From: Galbibacter mesophilus
Lineage (GTDB): Bacteria > Bacteroidota > Bacteroidia > Flavobacteriales > Flavobacteriaceae
Reading direction: 5' to 3'
NCBI RefSeq assembly: GCF_023721415.1
Contig: NZ_JAMQVC010000003.1
Coordinates: 124,001 to 188,000, forward strand
Length of the DNA stretch: 64,000 bases
Part shown: positions 54,157 to 63,803 of the stretch, piece after piece
Layout: every line of letters begins with the position of its first letter
Numbering within the stretch: the stretch's first letter is position 1
Translations under genes and position numbers: made by a program
Notes under the pieces: generated by a model
What the model was told of the DNA's origin: nothing
Seen by the model: only the letters and a program-made list of their open reading frames with translations
Database searches by the model: none

Positions 54157-55035
54157 ATGGATAAAATTAAATCTTCTCAATACAGAGTTACGTCTTCTAT
54201 TCAGTTAAAGGATATTCCTACGGAAAACAATTTGGGAGCTTCCGAAGAAGAATTAAAAGACCGTTTAAAACATATCAGAAAAAAACTGGGAGATTTTCAA
54301 GACATCATCTATGCACACGGAAAATACAGTGTGCTTATTTGTTTTCAAGGGATAGATACTGCCGGAAAGGACAGTCTCATTCGGGAAGTTTTTAAAGATT
54401 TTAATTCGCGGGGTGTGGTGGTACATAGTTTTAAAACCCCAACCGATTTGGAGCGGAAACACGATTACCTTTGGCGCCACTACATCGCACTTCCGGCAAG
54501 AGGAAAGTTTGGTGTTTTTAACAGGACGCATTACGAAAATGTGTTGGTGACGCGTGTCCATCCAGAATATATTTTAGGTGAAAACATTCCAGGAATTAAT
54601 TCCGTAGAAGATATCACAGAGGATTTTTGGCATAATCGTTTTGAGCAGATTAAGAATTTTGAAAAACATTTAGTGCAAAATGGAACGATAGTTTTTAAAT
54701 TTTTCCTTCATTTGTCGAAATGGGAACAAAAAAACAGACTGCTAAGGCGATTGAATCTGGAAGAGAAAAATTGGAAATTCTCCCCTGCTGATTTAAAGGA
54801 GCGAATGTTGTGGGATAAATATCAACAGTATTATCAAGAAGCGATTAATATTACTTCTACGGAAAAAGCACCTTGGTATGTTATACCGGCCGATAACAAA
54901 AAGGCTGCCCGTGTAATCGTGGCTGATATTTTATATGATGAATTAAAAGATTATAAAGATATTAAGTACCCAACTTTAGATCCAAAAATTAAAGAACATT
55001 TAGAGCAATATAAAGAACAACTGAATAAAGAATAA
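54157..55035 (+). CDS. Polyphosphate kinase 2 family protein
   Basis: 292 aa. Walker A-like GIDTAGKD at 65-72 with FQ before it; the lid and second motif are WRHYIALPARGKFGVFNRTHYENVLV in part, and HLSKWEQKNRLLRRL follows. Uses polyphosphate to phosphorylate nucleotides; class cannot be assigned by eye. 10 bp upstream of an M28 peptidase gene. Confidence 0.9.
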   Translation: MDKIKSSQYRVTSSIQLKDIPTENNLGASEEELKDRLKHIRKKLGDFQDIIYAHGKYSVLICFQGIDTAGKDSLIREVFKDFNSRGVVVHSFKTPTDLERKHDYLWRHYIALPARGKFGVFNRTHYENVLVTRVHPEYILGENIPGINSVEDITEDFWHNRFEQIKNFEKHLVQNGTIVFKFFLHLSKWEQKNRLLRRLNLEEKNWKFSPADLKERMLWDKYQQYYQEAINITSTEKAPWYVIPADNKKAARVIVADILYDELKDYKDIKYPTLDPKIKEHLEQYKEQLNKE

Positions 55036-55044
55036 TTATTACTG

Positions 55045-56445
55045 ATGACAAGAAAAACAATTGTATTTCTCCTTTTTTTACTACCATTTTTAGGAGTGTC
55101 CCAAACCGAAGACGAAAAGCAACTTAGACAAATTTACACGGCTTCCTTAACGGAAGGTCAAAGCTATGAATGGCTGGATTATCTTTCTAACCAAATTGGA
55201 GGCCGACTATCGGGTTCTTTTAATGCTGAATTAGCAGTAAAATACACCAAGGAACAATTAGATTCCCTTGGGTTGGACAAAGTATGGTTACAACCTGTGA
55301 TGGTTCCAAAATGGACACGTGGCATTAAGGAGTTTGCTTATATTGAAACTTCTCCAGGCATGACCAACAACGTGAATATATGTGCGTTGGGCGGTTCGGT
55401 TGCTACGCCGTTGGGCGGATTGAAAGCCGAGGTGATAGAAGTGCAGGGATTAGAAGAGTTGGAAAAACTGGGAGAAGATAAAATTAAAGGAAAAATCGTT
55501 TTTTACAACCGCCCCATGCAGCCAGAACTTATTCAAACTTTTGAAGCGTATGGAGGATGTGTAGATCAGCGTTATTCGGGTGCTGCAGAAGCTGCCAAAT
55601 TTGGAGCCGTAGGTGTGGTGGTGAGATCTATGAATTTACGCTTGGACGATTTGCCGCACACAGGAAGTATGAGTTATGGCGAGTTACCCGTTGCCAAGAG
55701 AATACCTGCGGCAGCCATAAGCACCAACGATGCTGAATTGTTGAGTACCATGCTGGCTTTGGATAAAAATATTAAGTTCTACTTTAAACAAACCTGTAAA
55801 GTATTTCCCGATGTACAATCCTATAACGTGATAGGAGAGATAAAAGGAAGTGAATATCCCAATGAAATTATTACCGTGGGTGGTCATTTGGATTCTTGGG
55901 ATTTAGGCGATGGTTCGCATGATGATGGCGCAGGATGCGTACAGAGTATGGAAGTGCTTCGATTGCTGAAAAAAACAGGATACAAACCCAAAAGAACCAT
56001 TCGTGTGGTACTTTTTATGAATGAAGAAAACGGATTGAGGGGTGCAAAAAAATATGCTGAAGTGGCCAAAGAAAAAGGTGAAAAGCATGTTTTTGCGCTG
56101 GAAAGTGATGCCGGAGGTTTTACCCCAAGAGGATTTTCCTTTGATTGTGACGAAGCTAATTTTGAGCAAATACTTTCTTGGAAACCACTTTTTAAACCCT
56201 ATCTCATTCATTATTTCGAGCAAGGTGGTAGCGGCGCCGATGTGGGACCACTTAAAGGAAATGGAACCGTATTGGCTGGGCTAAGACCCGATTCCCAACG
56301 CTATTTCGATCATCATCACGCCGCTAATGACACATTTGATGCGGTAAATAAAAGAGAATTAGAGCTCGGCGCAGCGACTATGACTTCGTTAATATATTTA
56401 ATGGATAAGTACGGGACGGTTCAACAAAGTAAGATAAAAGGATAA
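55045..56445 (+). CDS. M28-family zinc aminopeptidase (carboxypeptidase Q-like)
   Basis: 466 aa. Signal peptide MTRKTIVFLLFLLPFLGVS. A PA-domain-like insert near 125-235. Zinc-site motifs GGHLDSWDLGDGSHDDGAG (His and Asp ligands), MNEENGLRG (catalytic and metal Glu), ESDAGGF and HHAANDT. Secreted peptidase. Follows the PPK2 gene by 10 bp. Confidence 0.9.
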   Translation: MTRKTIVFLLFLLPFLGVSQTEDEKQLRQIYTASLTEGQSYEWLDYLSNQIGGRLSGSFNAELAVKYTKEQLDSLGLDKVWLQPVMVPKWTRGIKEFAYIETSPGMTNNVNICALGGSVATPLGGLKAEVIEVQGLEELEKLGEDKIKGKIVFYNRPMQPELIQTFEAYGGCVDQRYSGAAEAAKFGAVGVVVRSMNLRLDDLPHTGSMSYGELPVAKRIPAAAISTNDAELLSTMLALDKNIKFYFKQTCKVFPDVQSYNVIGEIKGSEYPNEIITVGGHLDSWDLGDGSHDDGAGCVQSMEVLRLLKKTGYKPKRTIRVVLFMNEENGLRGAKKYAEVAKEKGEKHVFALESDAGGFTPRGFSFDCDEANFEQILSWKPLFKPYLIHYFEQGGSGADVGPLKGNGTVLAGLRPDSQRYFDHHHAANDTFDAVNKRELELGAATMTSLIYLMDKYGTVQQSKIKG

Positions 56446-56486
56446 GCTATTCAATAAGGCTAAGCCACTAAATTGGCTCAAAAGAA

Positions 56487-56520
56487 AACACCCCAAAGAT
56501 TTAAAAATCTTTGGGGTGTT
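56487..56520. terminator. Bidirectional terminator
   Basis: AACACCCCAAAGATTT and its complement form a long near-perfect stem between convergent genes. Confidence 0.8.
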
Positions 56521-56541
56521 GGTTTGTAAAAAAGAAAAAAT

Positions 56542-57057
56542 CTAGATTTTCTTCATTTGCTGTTGCATCATTTTAATTTGATCCTTCAGCATATTTTGTT
56601 TGTCAAGTTTTTTGGCTTCATTTAAAAGCATTGTAGCTTCTCTTTTTCTTCTTTTCTGCATCGCAATTCCGGCAAGGCTTAATTTTGCCATTGCCAAATC
56701 ATAATCCATTGTTAAACCAAGCTTAATCGATTTTTTAAAGTATTTTTCAGCTTGCGTTAAATTTGTTTGGGAAGAAATAATGCCTTTTAGGTAATTGTAG
56801 TACCCTTGTTGCTTAGTAATTAAAGCACTTTCAGGATTTTTAATTTTATTCAACCACTTCTCGGTTCCTTCCATATCTTGCTTTCTCATTCTAAGAAAAG
56901 CCAGTAAAATCATTTCATTTCTAAAATAAAGGAAAATAAAAATAAGCGACAATAGAATTAAGAATATCCCATTGCCTATATTCCCTTCCACAAATTGATA
57001 AACGGCGTAAGCAATGATTAATGCGGCTATTACTAATTTTATATTTTTGTTGAACAT
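56542..57057 (-). CDS. TPR-like membrane protein, unknown
   Basis: 171 aa from the ATG of MFNKNIKLVIAALIIAYAVY. Two adjacent membrane helices (8-45), then TPR-like helices (LTQAEKYFKKSIKLGLTMDY) and a Lys/Met-rich tail. An upstream in-frame Met would add 41 residues that overlap the rpmH promoter, so is rejected. A TACCTTTG -7 box at 57081-57088 precedes it. Confidence 0.7.
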   Translation of the reverse strand: MFNKNIKLVIAALIIAYAVYQFVEGNIGNGIFLILLSLIFIFLYFRNEMILLAFLRMRKQDMEGTEKWLNKIKNPESALITKQQGYYNYLKGIISSQTNLTQAEKYFKKSIKLGLTMDYDLAMAKLSLAGIAMQKRRKREATMLLNEAKKLDKQNMLKDQIKMMQQQMKKI

Positions 57058-57121
57058 ATTGGGTATTTTCAATTGAAGGGCAAAGGTAATAAAAACAAAT
57101 AAAAATATTTTTAAAAAGGTG

Positions 57122-57152
57122 TTTGCTAAAGTAAAAACTCTTTGTATATTTG
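57122..57152 (+). promoter_or_regulatory. Promoter of rpmH, consensus match
   Basis: TTTG at 57122-57125, 19 nt, then TATATTTG at 57145-57152: an exact match to the Bacteroidota -33/-7 consensus. 70 nt upstream of the ATG. Confidence 0.8.
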
Positions 57153-57222
57153 CGCCGCGCTTTTGTGAAGTATATTGCAAGCCGTTAAATATTGAATTAC
57201 CAAAGAGATAAAGATATTAACA

Positions 57223-57384
57223 ATGAGTAAAAGAACGTTTCAACCCTCGAAGAGAAAAAGAAGAAATAAGCACGGATTCAGAGAGAGAATGGCCTCTGTG
57301 AATGGGAGAAAGGTGCTTGCTAGCAGAAGAGCAAAAGGTAGAAAGAAATTATCTGTTTCTTCTGAACCTAGACATAAGAAATAA
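57223..57384 (+). CDS. rpmH: Ribosomal protein bL34
   Basis: 53 aa, read directly: [20 protein letters not shown] and [20 protein letters not shown], the conserved core of L34, with an acidic-basic tail SSEPRHKK. Large-subunit protein. Followed by a terminator and carB. Confidence 0.95.
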   Translation: MSKRTFQPSKRKRRNKHGFRERMASVNGRKVLASRRAKGRKKLSVSSEPRHKK

Positions 57385-57410
57385 TGATCGAATTTGATTA
57401 TTAAATATAG

Positions 57411-57442
57411 AGGTGTTACTTTTATTAGTAACGCCTTTTTTT
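57411..57442 (+). terminator. Terminator after rpmH
   Basis: GGTGTTAC and GTAACGCC arms (one G-U) around a 9-nt loop, then a T run. Confidence 0.75.
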
Positions 57443-57486
57443 ATATCCTGTAACACCATAATTCAAAGTAAATAGTTTTTTAAAAG

Positions 57487-60339
57487 ATGCCAAAAAGACA
57501 AGACCTTAAGAGTATATTGATAATAGGATCTGGCCCTATTATTATCGGGCAAGCATGTGAATTTGATTATTCCGGTTCGCAAGCACTACGCTCATTAAGA
57601 GAAGATGGAATTGAAACCATTTTGATAAATAGCAACCCTGCTACTATCATGACAGATCCATCGATGGCAGATCATGTATACTTAAAACCCCTAACCACCA
57701 AATCCATAATCGATATTTTAAAGAAACACCCAAATATCGATGCAGTTTTACCAACTATGGGAGGACAAACTGCATTAAACCTTTGTATCGAAGCTGATGA
57801 AAAAGGAATTTGGGAAGATTTTAATGTTGAAATTATCGGGGTAGATATCGACGCTATCAATATTACGGAAGACCGTGAGAAATTCCGCGAATTGATGCTG
57901 AAAATTGGAATCCCAATGGCTCCACAAGCCACCGCGACTTCTTTCTTAAAAGGAAAAGAAATTGCACAAAACTTCGGTTTTCCTTTAGTGATTCGCGCAT
58001 CCTACACCTTAGGAGGTGCAGGGGCATCAATTGTTTACAAACAAGAAGATTTTGACGGTCATTTAAGTAGAGGATTGGAGATTTCCCCTATTCATGAGGT
58101 GATGATTGACAAAGCCATGATGGGATGGAAGGAATACGAACTGGAATTGCTTAGGGATGATAACGACAACGTAGTTATTATCTGTACTATTGAAAATATG
58201 GACCCGATGGGAATCCACACAGGGGATTCTATCACGGTAGCGCCGGCAATGACACTTTCTGACAGAACTTTCCAGAAAATGCGGGACATGGCCATCCATA
58301 TGATGCGAAGTATCGGGGAGTTTGCAGGTGGTTGTAACGTTCAGTTTGCAGTAAGTCCGGACGACAAGGAAGATATTATTGCTATTGAAATTAACCCACG
58401 TGTTTCTAGATCTTCAGCATTGGCATCGAAGGCAACAGGATATCCAATCGCAAAAATTGCCAGTAAATTGGCTATCGGTTATACCTTAGATGAATTACAA
58501 AACCAAATTACGAAATCTACTTCGGCTTTATTCGAGCCTACGCTAGATTATGTAATCGTAAAAATACCTCGTTGGAACTTCGATAAATTTGAAGGATCTG
58601 ATAGAGAGCTCGGACTCCAAATGAAGAGTGTTGGGGAGGTTATGGGTATTGGGCGTTCTTTCCAAGAAGCACTGCACAAGGCAACTCAATCTTTAGAGAT
58701 AAAGAGAAACGGACTAGGTGCCGACGGAAAAGGATATAAAAATTACGATCAGATTATTGAAAAACTTACCCATGCCAGTTGGGATAGGGTTTTCACAATC
58801 TACGATGCAATTCAAATAGGAATACCATTGAGCCGCATCAACGAGATTACTAAAATAGATATGTGGTTCTTAAGACAATACGAAGAACTTCATTTCCTAG
58901 AAAAAGAAATCTCAACTCACACCATAGAAACACTTCCGAAAAGCTTGCTTTTAGAGGCAAAACAAAAAGGATTTGCAGACCGACAAATTGCACACATGCT
59001 AAATTGTTGGGAAAGTGAAGTGCACGCGAAACGTGAGGAATTAAACATCAACCGAGTTTATAAATTGGTTGATACATGTGCTGCGGAATTTAAAGCACAA
59101 ACTCCTTACTACTATTCTACTTTTGAAGACGTGGTAGAAACCGCTGACGGAAAAGTGTATTCTGAAAATGAAAGCGTTGTAACCGACAGAAAGAAAATTG
59201 TAGTACTAGGTTCAGGTCCAAACAGAATCGGACAAGGGATTGAGTTCGATTACTGTTGTGTTCACGGGGTATTGGCAGCTGCAGAATGTGGCTACGAAAC
59301 CATTATGATCAACTGTAATCCTGAAACGGTTTCCACTGATTTTGATACAGCCGATAAACTATATTTTGAGCCTGTATTCTGGGAGCATATCTACGACATC
59401 ATTCGTCATGAAAAACCGGAAGGGGTAATTGTTCAGTTGGGTGGACAAACTGCTCTAAAACTTGCGGAAAAGCTTAATAAATACGGAATAAAAATAATCG
59501 GAACGAGCTTTGAATCTTTAGATTTAGCTGAAGATAGAGGAAGTTTCTCAACATTGTTGAAAGATAACAACATTCCTTATCCAGAATTTGGAGTTGCTGA
59601 AACTGCTGATCAAGCATTGGCACTTTCCGAAGAATTGAATTTCCCAATCTTGGTACGTCCATCATATGTATTAGGTGGTCAAGGAATGAAAATTGTTATC
59701 AATAAAAAAGAACTAGAAGAACACGTAGTAGATCTTCTTAGAAAAATACCAAATAACAAACTCTTACTCGACCATTATTTAGATGGAGCAATTGAAGCAG
59801 AAGCAGACGCCATTTGCGATGGGGAAGATGTGTACATTATAGGTATTATGGAGCACATTGAGCCTTGCGGTATTCACTCTGGAGACTCCAATGCTACCCT
59901 GCCTCCATTTAACCTTGGAGATTTAATAATCGAGCAGATTAAAGACCATACTAAAAAGATTGCTTTAGCACTTAATACGGTAGGCTTAATCAATATTCAG
60001 TTCGCTATAAAAGACGACAAAGTATACATCATTGAGGCAAACCCAAGAGCATCGAGAACGGTTCCTTTCATTGCCAAGGCGTACAAAGAACCTTACGTTA
60101 ATTATGCAACCAAAGTAATGCTTGGTGAGAAAAAGGTGAAAGACTTTAATTTCAATCCAAAATTGGAGGGCTATGCTATTAAACAACCAGTATTCTCTTT
60201 CAATAAGTTCCCTAACGTGAACAAGAATTTAGGGCCAGAAATGAAGAGTACAGGGGAAAGCATCTTGTTTATAGATAGCTTAAAAGATGATGAGTTCTAC
60301 GATCTTTATCAAAGAAGAAAAATGTATTTGAGCAAGTAA
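57487..60339 (+). CDS. carB: Carbamoyl-phosphate synthase large chain, no allosteric domain
   Basis: 950 aa, against about 1070 in the well-studied enzyme. Both ATP-grasp halves are intact: SGPIIIGQACEFDYSGSQAL at the N-terminus and GSGPNRIGQGIEFDYCCVHG near 576 for the second. The protein stops soon after LGPEMKSTGESILF, so the C-terminal MGS-like regulatory domain is absent. Makes carbamoyl phosphate for pyrimidine and arginine synthesis; without that domain it should not respond to UMP or ornithine in the usual way. Length typical for this family in Flavobacteriaceae, as far as I recall. carA is not in the window. Confidence 0.95.
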   Translation: MPKRQDLKSILIIGSGPIIIGQACEFDYSGSQALRSLREDGIETILINSNPATIMTDPSMADHVYLKPLTTKSIIDILKKHPNIDAVLPTMGGQTALNLCIEADEKGIWEDFNVEIIGVDIDAINITEDREKFRELMLKIGIPMAPQATATSFLKGKEIAQNFGFPLVIRASYTLGGAGASIVYKQEDFDGHLSRGLEISPIHEVMIDKAMMGWKEYELELLRDDNDNVVIICTIENMDPMGIHTGDSITVAPAMTLSDRTFQKMRDMAIHMMRSIGEFAGGCNVQFAVSPDDKEDIIAIEINPRVSRSSALASKATGYPIAKIASKLAIGYTLDELQNQITKSTSALFEPTLDYVIVKIPRWNFDKFEGSDRELGLQMKSVGEVMGIGRSFQEALHKATQSLEIKRNGLGADGKGYKNYDQIIEKLTHASWDRVFTIYDAIQIGIPLSRINEITKIDMWFLRQYEELHFLEKEISTHTIETLPKSLLLEAKQKGFADRQIAHMLNCWESEVHAKREELNINRVYKLVDTCAAEFKAQTPYYYSTFEDVVETADGKVYSENESVVTDRKKIVVLGSGPNRIGQGIEFDYCCVHGVLAAAECGYETIMINCNPETVSTDFDTADKLYFEPVFWEHIYDIIRHEKPEGVIVQLGGQTALKLAEKLNKYGIKIIGTSFESLDLAEDRGSFSTLLKDNNIPYPEFGVAETADQALALSEELNFPILVRPSYVLGGQGMKIVINKKELEEHVVDLLRKIPNNKLLLDHYLDGAIEAEADAICDGEDVYIIGIMEHIEPCGIHSGDSNATLPPFNLGDLIIEQIKDHTKKIALALNTVGLINIQFAIKDDKVYIIEANPRASRTVPFIAKAYKEPYVNYATKVMLGEKKVKDFNFNPKLEGYAIKQPVFSFNKFPNVNKNLGPEMKSTGESILFIDSLKDDEFYDLYQRRKMYLSK

Positions 60340-60363
60340 TTTGTAGAACAATATATTGCTATA

Positions 60364-60394
60364 AAAGCTGTCTCACCAGAGGCAGCTTTTTTTG
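60364..60394 (+). terminator. Terminator after carB
   Basis: AAAGCTGTCTC and GAGGCAGCTTT arms around ACCA, then T7. Confidence 0.85.
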
Positions 60395-60468
60395 TTTTTG
60401 CGTTATTCCAAAAGGTTTTTCAGGGAAAGCGTTACAGGAAGCGTAATTGAATAAGGTATAAAACAAAA

Positions 60469-60497
60469 AACCCCGTAGAGCATTTCTACAGGGTTTG
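60469..60497 (-). terminator. Terminator after tRNA-Arg
   Basis: AAACCCCGTAGA and TCTACAGGGTTT arms, with a minus-strand T run (AAAAAA at the left). Confidence 0.75.
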
Positions 60498-60501
60498 TTT
60501 G

Positions 60502-60575
60502 TGATCGCGACAGGATTCGAACCTGTGACCGTCTGCTTAGAAGGCAGATGCTCTATCCAGCTGAGCTACGCGACC
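60502..60575 (-). tRNA. tRNA-Arg (TCT)
   Basis: 74 nt. Acceptor GGTCGCG pairs with CGCGATC; anticodon loop CTTCTAA within the stem TCTGC/GCAGA gives anticodon TCT. T-arm GTTCGAATC. No encoded CCA. Confidence 0.95.
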
Positions 60576-60803
60576 GATTATCTAAAATATTTTAAAATCA
60601 AATGGTTGTCTTTTTCATAAGAATAAACAAACCATAAATGATACTGAACTTCGTTGCATTGGCCTTTATCGTAAAGGCGGTGCAAAGATAATCACCTTTT
60701 CTAATAAAACAACAAAATCAACTCCTTTTTTCTTAATTAAAAAACAATGTGCTGAAAATCATTTTTGTAGGCTAATAAAAAAATAATTGTTAATCGCTAA
60801 ACA

Positions 60804-60846
60804 TGATCTATGTCAGTTTTCAAATGTTTTCAATAAAGTACGTTTG
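60804..60846 (+). promoter_or_regulatory. Crp/Fnr-like box with promoter
   Basis: TGATCTATGTCA at 60804-60815 is TGA-N6-TCA, the half-site layout of Fnr/Crp proteins, flanked by CA and GT. The -7 element TACGTTTG lies at 60839-60846. The box centre (60809.5) is about 43 nt before a plausible transcription start near 60853, the class II activator position. Confidence 0.6.
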
Positions 60847-60871
60847 TAGTTACAGAAAAAACAGTTAGGGT

Positions 60872-60976
60872 ATGGAAGGAATATTTATTTTAGTAGGTAA
60901 ATACGCTGCGCTAGTAGGGGTTGTTGTTTGGTTGATAGCCTATGTGGGGATGAGTTTGCTAAAGAAAGAAAATTAG
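60872..60976 (+). CDS. 34-aa single-helix membrane microprotein
   Basis: Read from the DNA: MEGIFILVGKYAALVGVVVW, then LIAYVGMSLLKKEN and a stop. One membrane helix with a basic Lys pair at the C-end. ATG is 19-26 nt after a plausible transcription start, and a hairpin terminator follows at 61068. Short length means coding status needs comparison in relatives; a role in an oxidase or other respiratory complex would fit the Fnr-like site, but is inferred. Confidence 0.55.
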   Translation: MEGIFILVGKYAALVGVVVWLIAYVGMSLLKKEN

Positions 60977-61067
60977 TTTAATATGGGCTCAGGGAGTAGA
61001 TAAGATTTAGGTTTTCCAAACTTTCTATCATGAGAAGCATTTGTCTAGGAAAAATGAGATTATAAAA

Positions 61068-61099
61068 AAAGCCAGCATTATTAAATGCTGGCTTTTTTG
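61068..61099. terminator. Bidirectional terminator
   Basis: AAGCCAGCATT and AATGCTGGCTT arms with ATTA loop; T run on both strands. Between the 34-aa gene and tRNA-Pro. Confidence 0.85.
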
Positions 61100-61174
61100 T
61101 CGGGGTGGCAGGATTCGAACCTGCGACCTCCGCGTCCCAAACGCGGCGCGATAACCGGGCTACGCTACACCCCG
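61100..61174 (-). tRNA. tRNA-Pro (TGG)
   Basis: Acceptor CGGGGTG pairs with CACCCCG; anticodon loop TTTGGGA in the stem CCGCG/CGCGG gives TGG. T-arm GTTCGAATC. Confidence 0.95.
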
Positions 61175-61302
61175 AAGGTGTTGTTTCTCGTAGTGTAGTT
61201 TATCTCGATTTTTGTCGAGAAGTACACTCTTGAAATATCGTCGTAACAAAATAAATCATGATGTTTAGTATGATTTATTTCTTCTACAACTAAATAAAAA
61301 AG

Positions 61303-61386
61303 CGGAGAGACAGGGATTCGAACCCTGGCAACACTTACGCGTTGACAGATTAGCAATCTGCTCCATTACCACTCTGGCACCTCTCC
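61303..61386 (-). tRNA. tRNA-Ser (GCT)
   Basis: 84 nt with the long variable arm of class II tRNAs (CAACGC...GTGTTG). Acceptor GGAGAGG pairs with TCTCTCC; loop TTGCTAA gives anticodon GCT. Confidence 0.93.
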
Positions 61387-61523
61387 TATTTTCTTTACTA
61401 TTATTATGAACGTGCAACCTGAAATTGCGGATGCAAATGTATGAGTTCATCTAGAACAATGCAACTATTTTGGTAAATATTTTTCAATCTTTTTAATACT
61501 CTTCTAGCAACCAGTGTACTATG

Positions 61524-63572
61524 TTATTCGGGATATTCAACTCTTAGATGGTAAATGTTGGTAAGTTTCTGTTTGAGTACTTTTTTTATGGATTGTATTT
61601 CTTTAAAAGTGATGTTTGCATTTAAAAACTGGTCTTCTTCTATTTGCTTGTTGATAATTTTATCTACAAAATCATTTATAATGGTAAAAGTTGGATTTTT
61701 CAAGCTTTTGGATGCCGCTTCAACCGAGTCTGACATCATTAAAATGGCAGTTTCTTTGGAAAAAGGAATCGGACCGGGATATTGAAAGTCTTCTTTATTA
61801 ACTTGCTCTTCCAATTCGTGCGCTTTTCGGTAAAAATAGTAGACCAAGGATGTACCGTGGTGGGTCCTTATAAAATCTACAACTCTATCTGGTAAATTAT
61901 TCTTTTTCGCCATTTCAATACCTTCAATGACATGGTTTATAATAATTTTGGCACTTTCTTCCGGTGAAAGTTCGTTATGCGGATTAACGCTGGTGGTTTG
62001 GTTTTCAGTAAAATAGGTAGGATTGTTCATTTTTCCGATATCATGATAGAGAGCTCCTACACGCACCAACATGGAATTAGCACCAATTTCGTTCGCTGCC
62101 GCTTCCGCTAAATTTGCCACTTGAAGCGAGTGGTGAAAAGTTCCCGGGGCTTTATCTGAAAGTTCTTTTAATAGTCTAGAATTAGTATCGGAAAGCTCTA
62201 ATAACGAAACATCAGAAACGAGGGAGAACAATTTTTCATAAATGTAAATAAGTGGGAAGGCCGCCAAGGTCGCGAGTCCATTCAGTACAAATAATCCGAA
62301 GGTAACCCAGTGTATGTTGTCAAAATTACCTTCATGGATAATATAGAAGGCAAAATAAGCAATGATGTAAACCAATGTGATCTGACCTACCGATATAAAA
62401 AGATTGGCTCTTTTATGAAGTTCAGAAATGGTTTGTATGGTTACAATACCAGCAATCGTCTGGAGGAAAACATATTCAAAACTATTAGGAACAATAAAAC
62501 CCAGCAGTAGTACCGTTAAAACATGCGTAAAGAGGCCTAATCGAGGGTCGAAAAAGGCTTTTAGTATCAAAGGCATGATACAAAGAGGCACTACGTAAAC
62601 GTATTGCACATTAAATTTTACAATGGTCGTAGTGAGAAAAATCATCACTAGAATATTGAAAAATATAAAAGTGACTTTATTGTTATTTACAAAAACTTCT
62701 GGGCGATATTTTTTTAAGAAAAGGAGGAGCATAAAAAGTGTGACTCCCACCAAAATGGTATATCCGAAGACAATCCAGTTGTAATTATTTTCATTCCATA
62801 GTTTGGACTGATATTCATTACGAAGTGAATTTAGCACATTGTATTTTTCGCCTTCAACAACCTCTCCTTTGGCGATTATACGCTTTCCTTTGTCAATATT
62901 TCCACGAGTGGTGGTTACTTTTGCCAGTTCCCGCTCGAGTGTTTTTTCTGTTAAATCACTATCGAAAAATATATTGGGTTGAATAATATCGAAGTATAAA
63001 CTGCTGAAAGATTCTCTAAAGTCGGTAAGCTTTTTTTCAGATAGATAAGAATTAATTGTTCTTTCCAGTTGATTGAGCTTTATGAAGCTGCCGTACAATA
63101 CAGTTTTTTCTTCGTTTCCTTGTACCACATTTACCACTTTATCTTCTTTGTAATCGGTACTGCTTTGCACAACGCCTTTGTCGTAAATTCGGTTTAAAAG
63201 CTCTTTTGCATTCGACTTAATTTTATTCAACGTTTCCCCATTAAAATCTTCAGCTAAAAAATAAGAAGGGAACTTTTCTACAAAACTATTATAAACGGCA
63301 TCCCGTATTGTTCGGTCGTATCTAAAATAATCAGGGTGATTGGCAGTAATGGCGGCCTTTTCGTTTTTAAGCTCTTCGTCGGTTTTGTAAATAGCAAAAT
63401 CGAATGGCGCGTACAAAGTTTCGTATTGCCATAATTTTCCTTTCTGAAAATCGTATTTAAATTTTCCTCCCTTTGGGAAAAGATAGACCACAAGAACAAT
63501 GGTGGCGATAAAAAGGAAACCTTTATAGATTAAAGATTGGTTTTTGTAAATACTATCCAAAAAATTCTTCAT
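61524..63572 (-). CDS. 7TM-HD phosphodiesterase, PgpH-type (c-di-AMP)
   Basis: 682 aa. N-terminal membrane helix, a periplasmic 7TM-HD-extracellular domain (about 35-270), six to seven membrane helices (275-460), then an HD domain with HHSLQVANLAEAAANE and LYHDIGKM (HD and HDIG). PgpH-family enzymes hydrolyse c-di-AMP. No c-di-AMP cyclase gene is in the window. Confidence 0.9.
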   Translation of the reverse strand: MKNFLDSIYKNQSLIYKGFLFIATIVLVVYLFPKGGKFKYDFQKGKLWQYETLYAPFDFAIYKTDEELKNEKAAITANHPDYFRYDRTIRDAVYNSFVEKFPSYFLAEDFNGETLNKIKSNAKELLNRIYDKGVVQSSTDYKEDKVVNVVQGNEEKTVLYGSFIKLNQLERTINSYLSEKKLTDFRESFSSLYFDIIQPNIFFDSDLTEKTLERELAKVTTTRGNIDKGKRIIAKGEVVEGEKYNVLNSLRNEYQSKLWNENNYNWIVFGYTILVGVTLFMLLLFLKKYRPEVFVNNNKVTFIFFNILVMIFLTTTIVKFNVQYVYVVPLCIMPLILKAFFDPRLGLFTHVLTVLLLGFIVPNSFEYVFLQTIAGIVTIQTISELHKRANLFISVGQITLVYIIAYFAFYIIHEGNFDNIHWVTFGLFVLNGLATLAAFPLIYIYEKLFSLVSDVSLLELSDTNSRLLKELSDKAPGTFHHSLQVANLAEAAANEIGANSMLVRVGALYHDIGKMNNPTYFTENQTTSVNPHNELSPEESAKIIINHVIEGIEMAKKNNLPDRVVDFIRTHHGTSLVYYFYRKAHELEEQVNKEDFQYPGPIPFSKETAILMMSDSVEAASKSLKNPTFTIINDFVDKIINKQIEEDQFLNANITFKEIQSIKKVLKQKLTNIYHLRVEYPE

Positions 63573-63776
63573 TCATTAGGAGTTAACCTCGGTGGGGTTA
63601 TTAATATTCAAATGTAACAAAAAATAGCATCGTCCACGTTATTCAGTAGTATTTAATGCGTTGTGGACAAATGGAGGTCCAAGAAAAGTTGTTTGAAAAT
63701 GGCGCGTTTTTCATTTCTGAATTAGTTAGAAATGCTATAAAAAATCAACTTATTATAAATATCTTTTTAAATTAAC

Positions 63777-63784
63777 TAAATTCG
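63777..63784 (+). promoter_or_regulatory. -7-like element for the thiolase gene
   Basis: TAAATTCG, one mismatch to TAnnTTTG, 20 nt upstream of the ATG at 63804. Confidence 0.35.
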
Positions 63785-63803
63785 CAATTACAAAACGAGT
63801 ATT

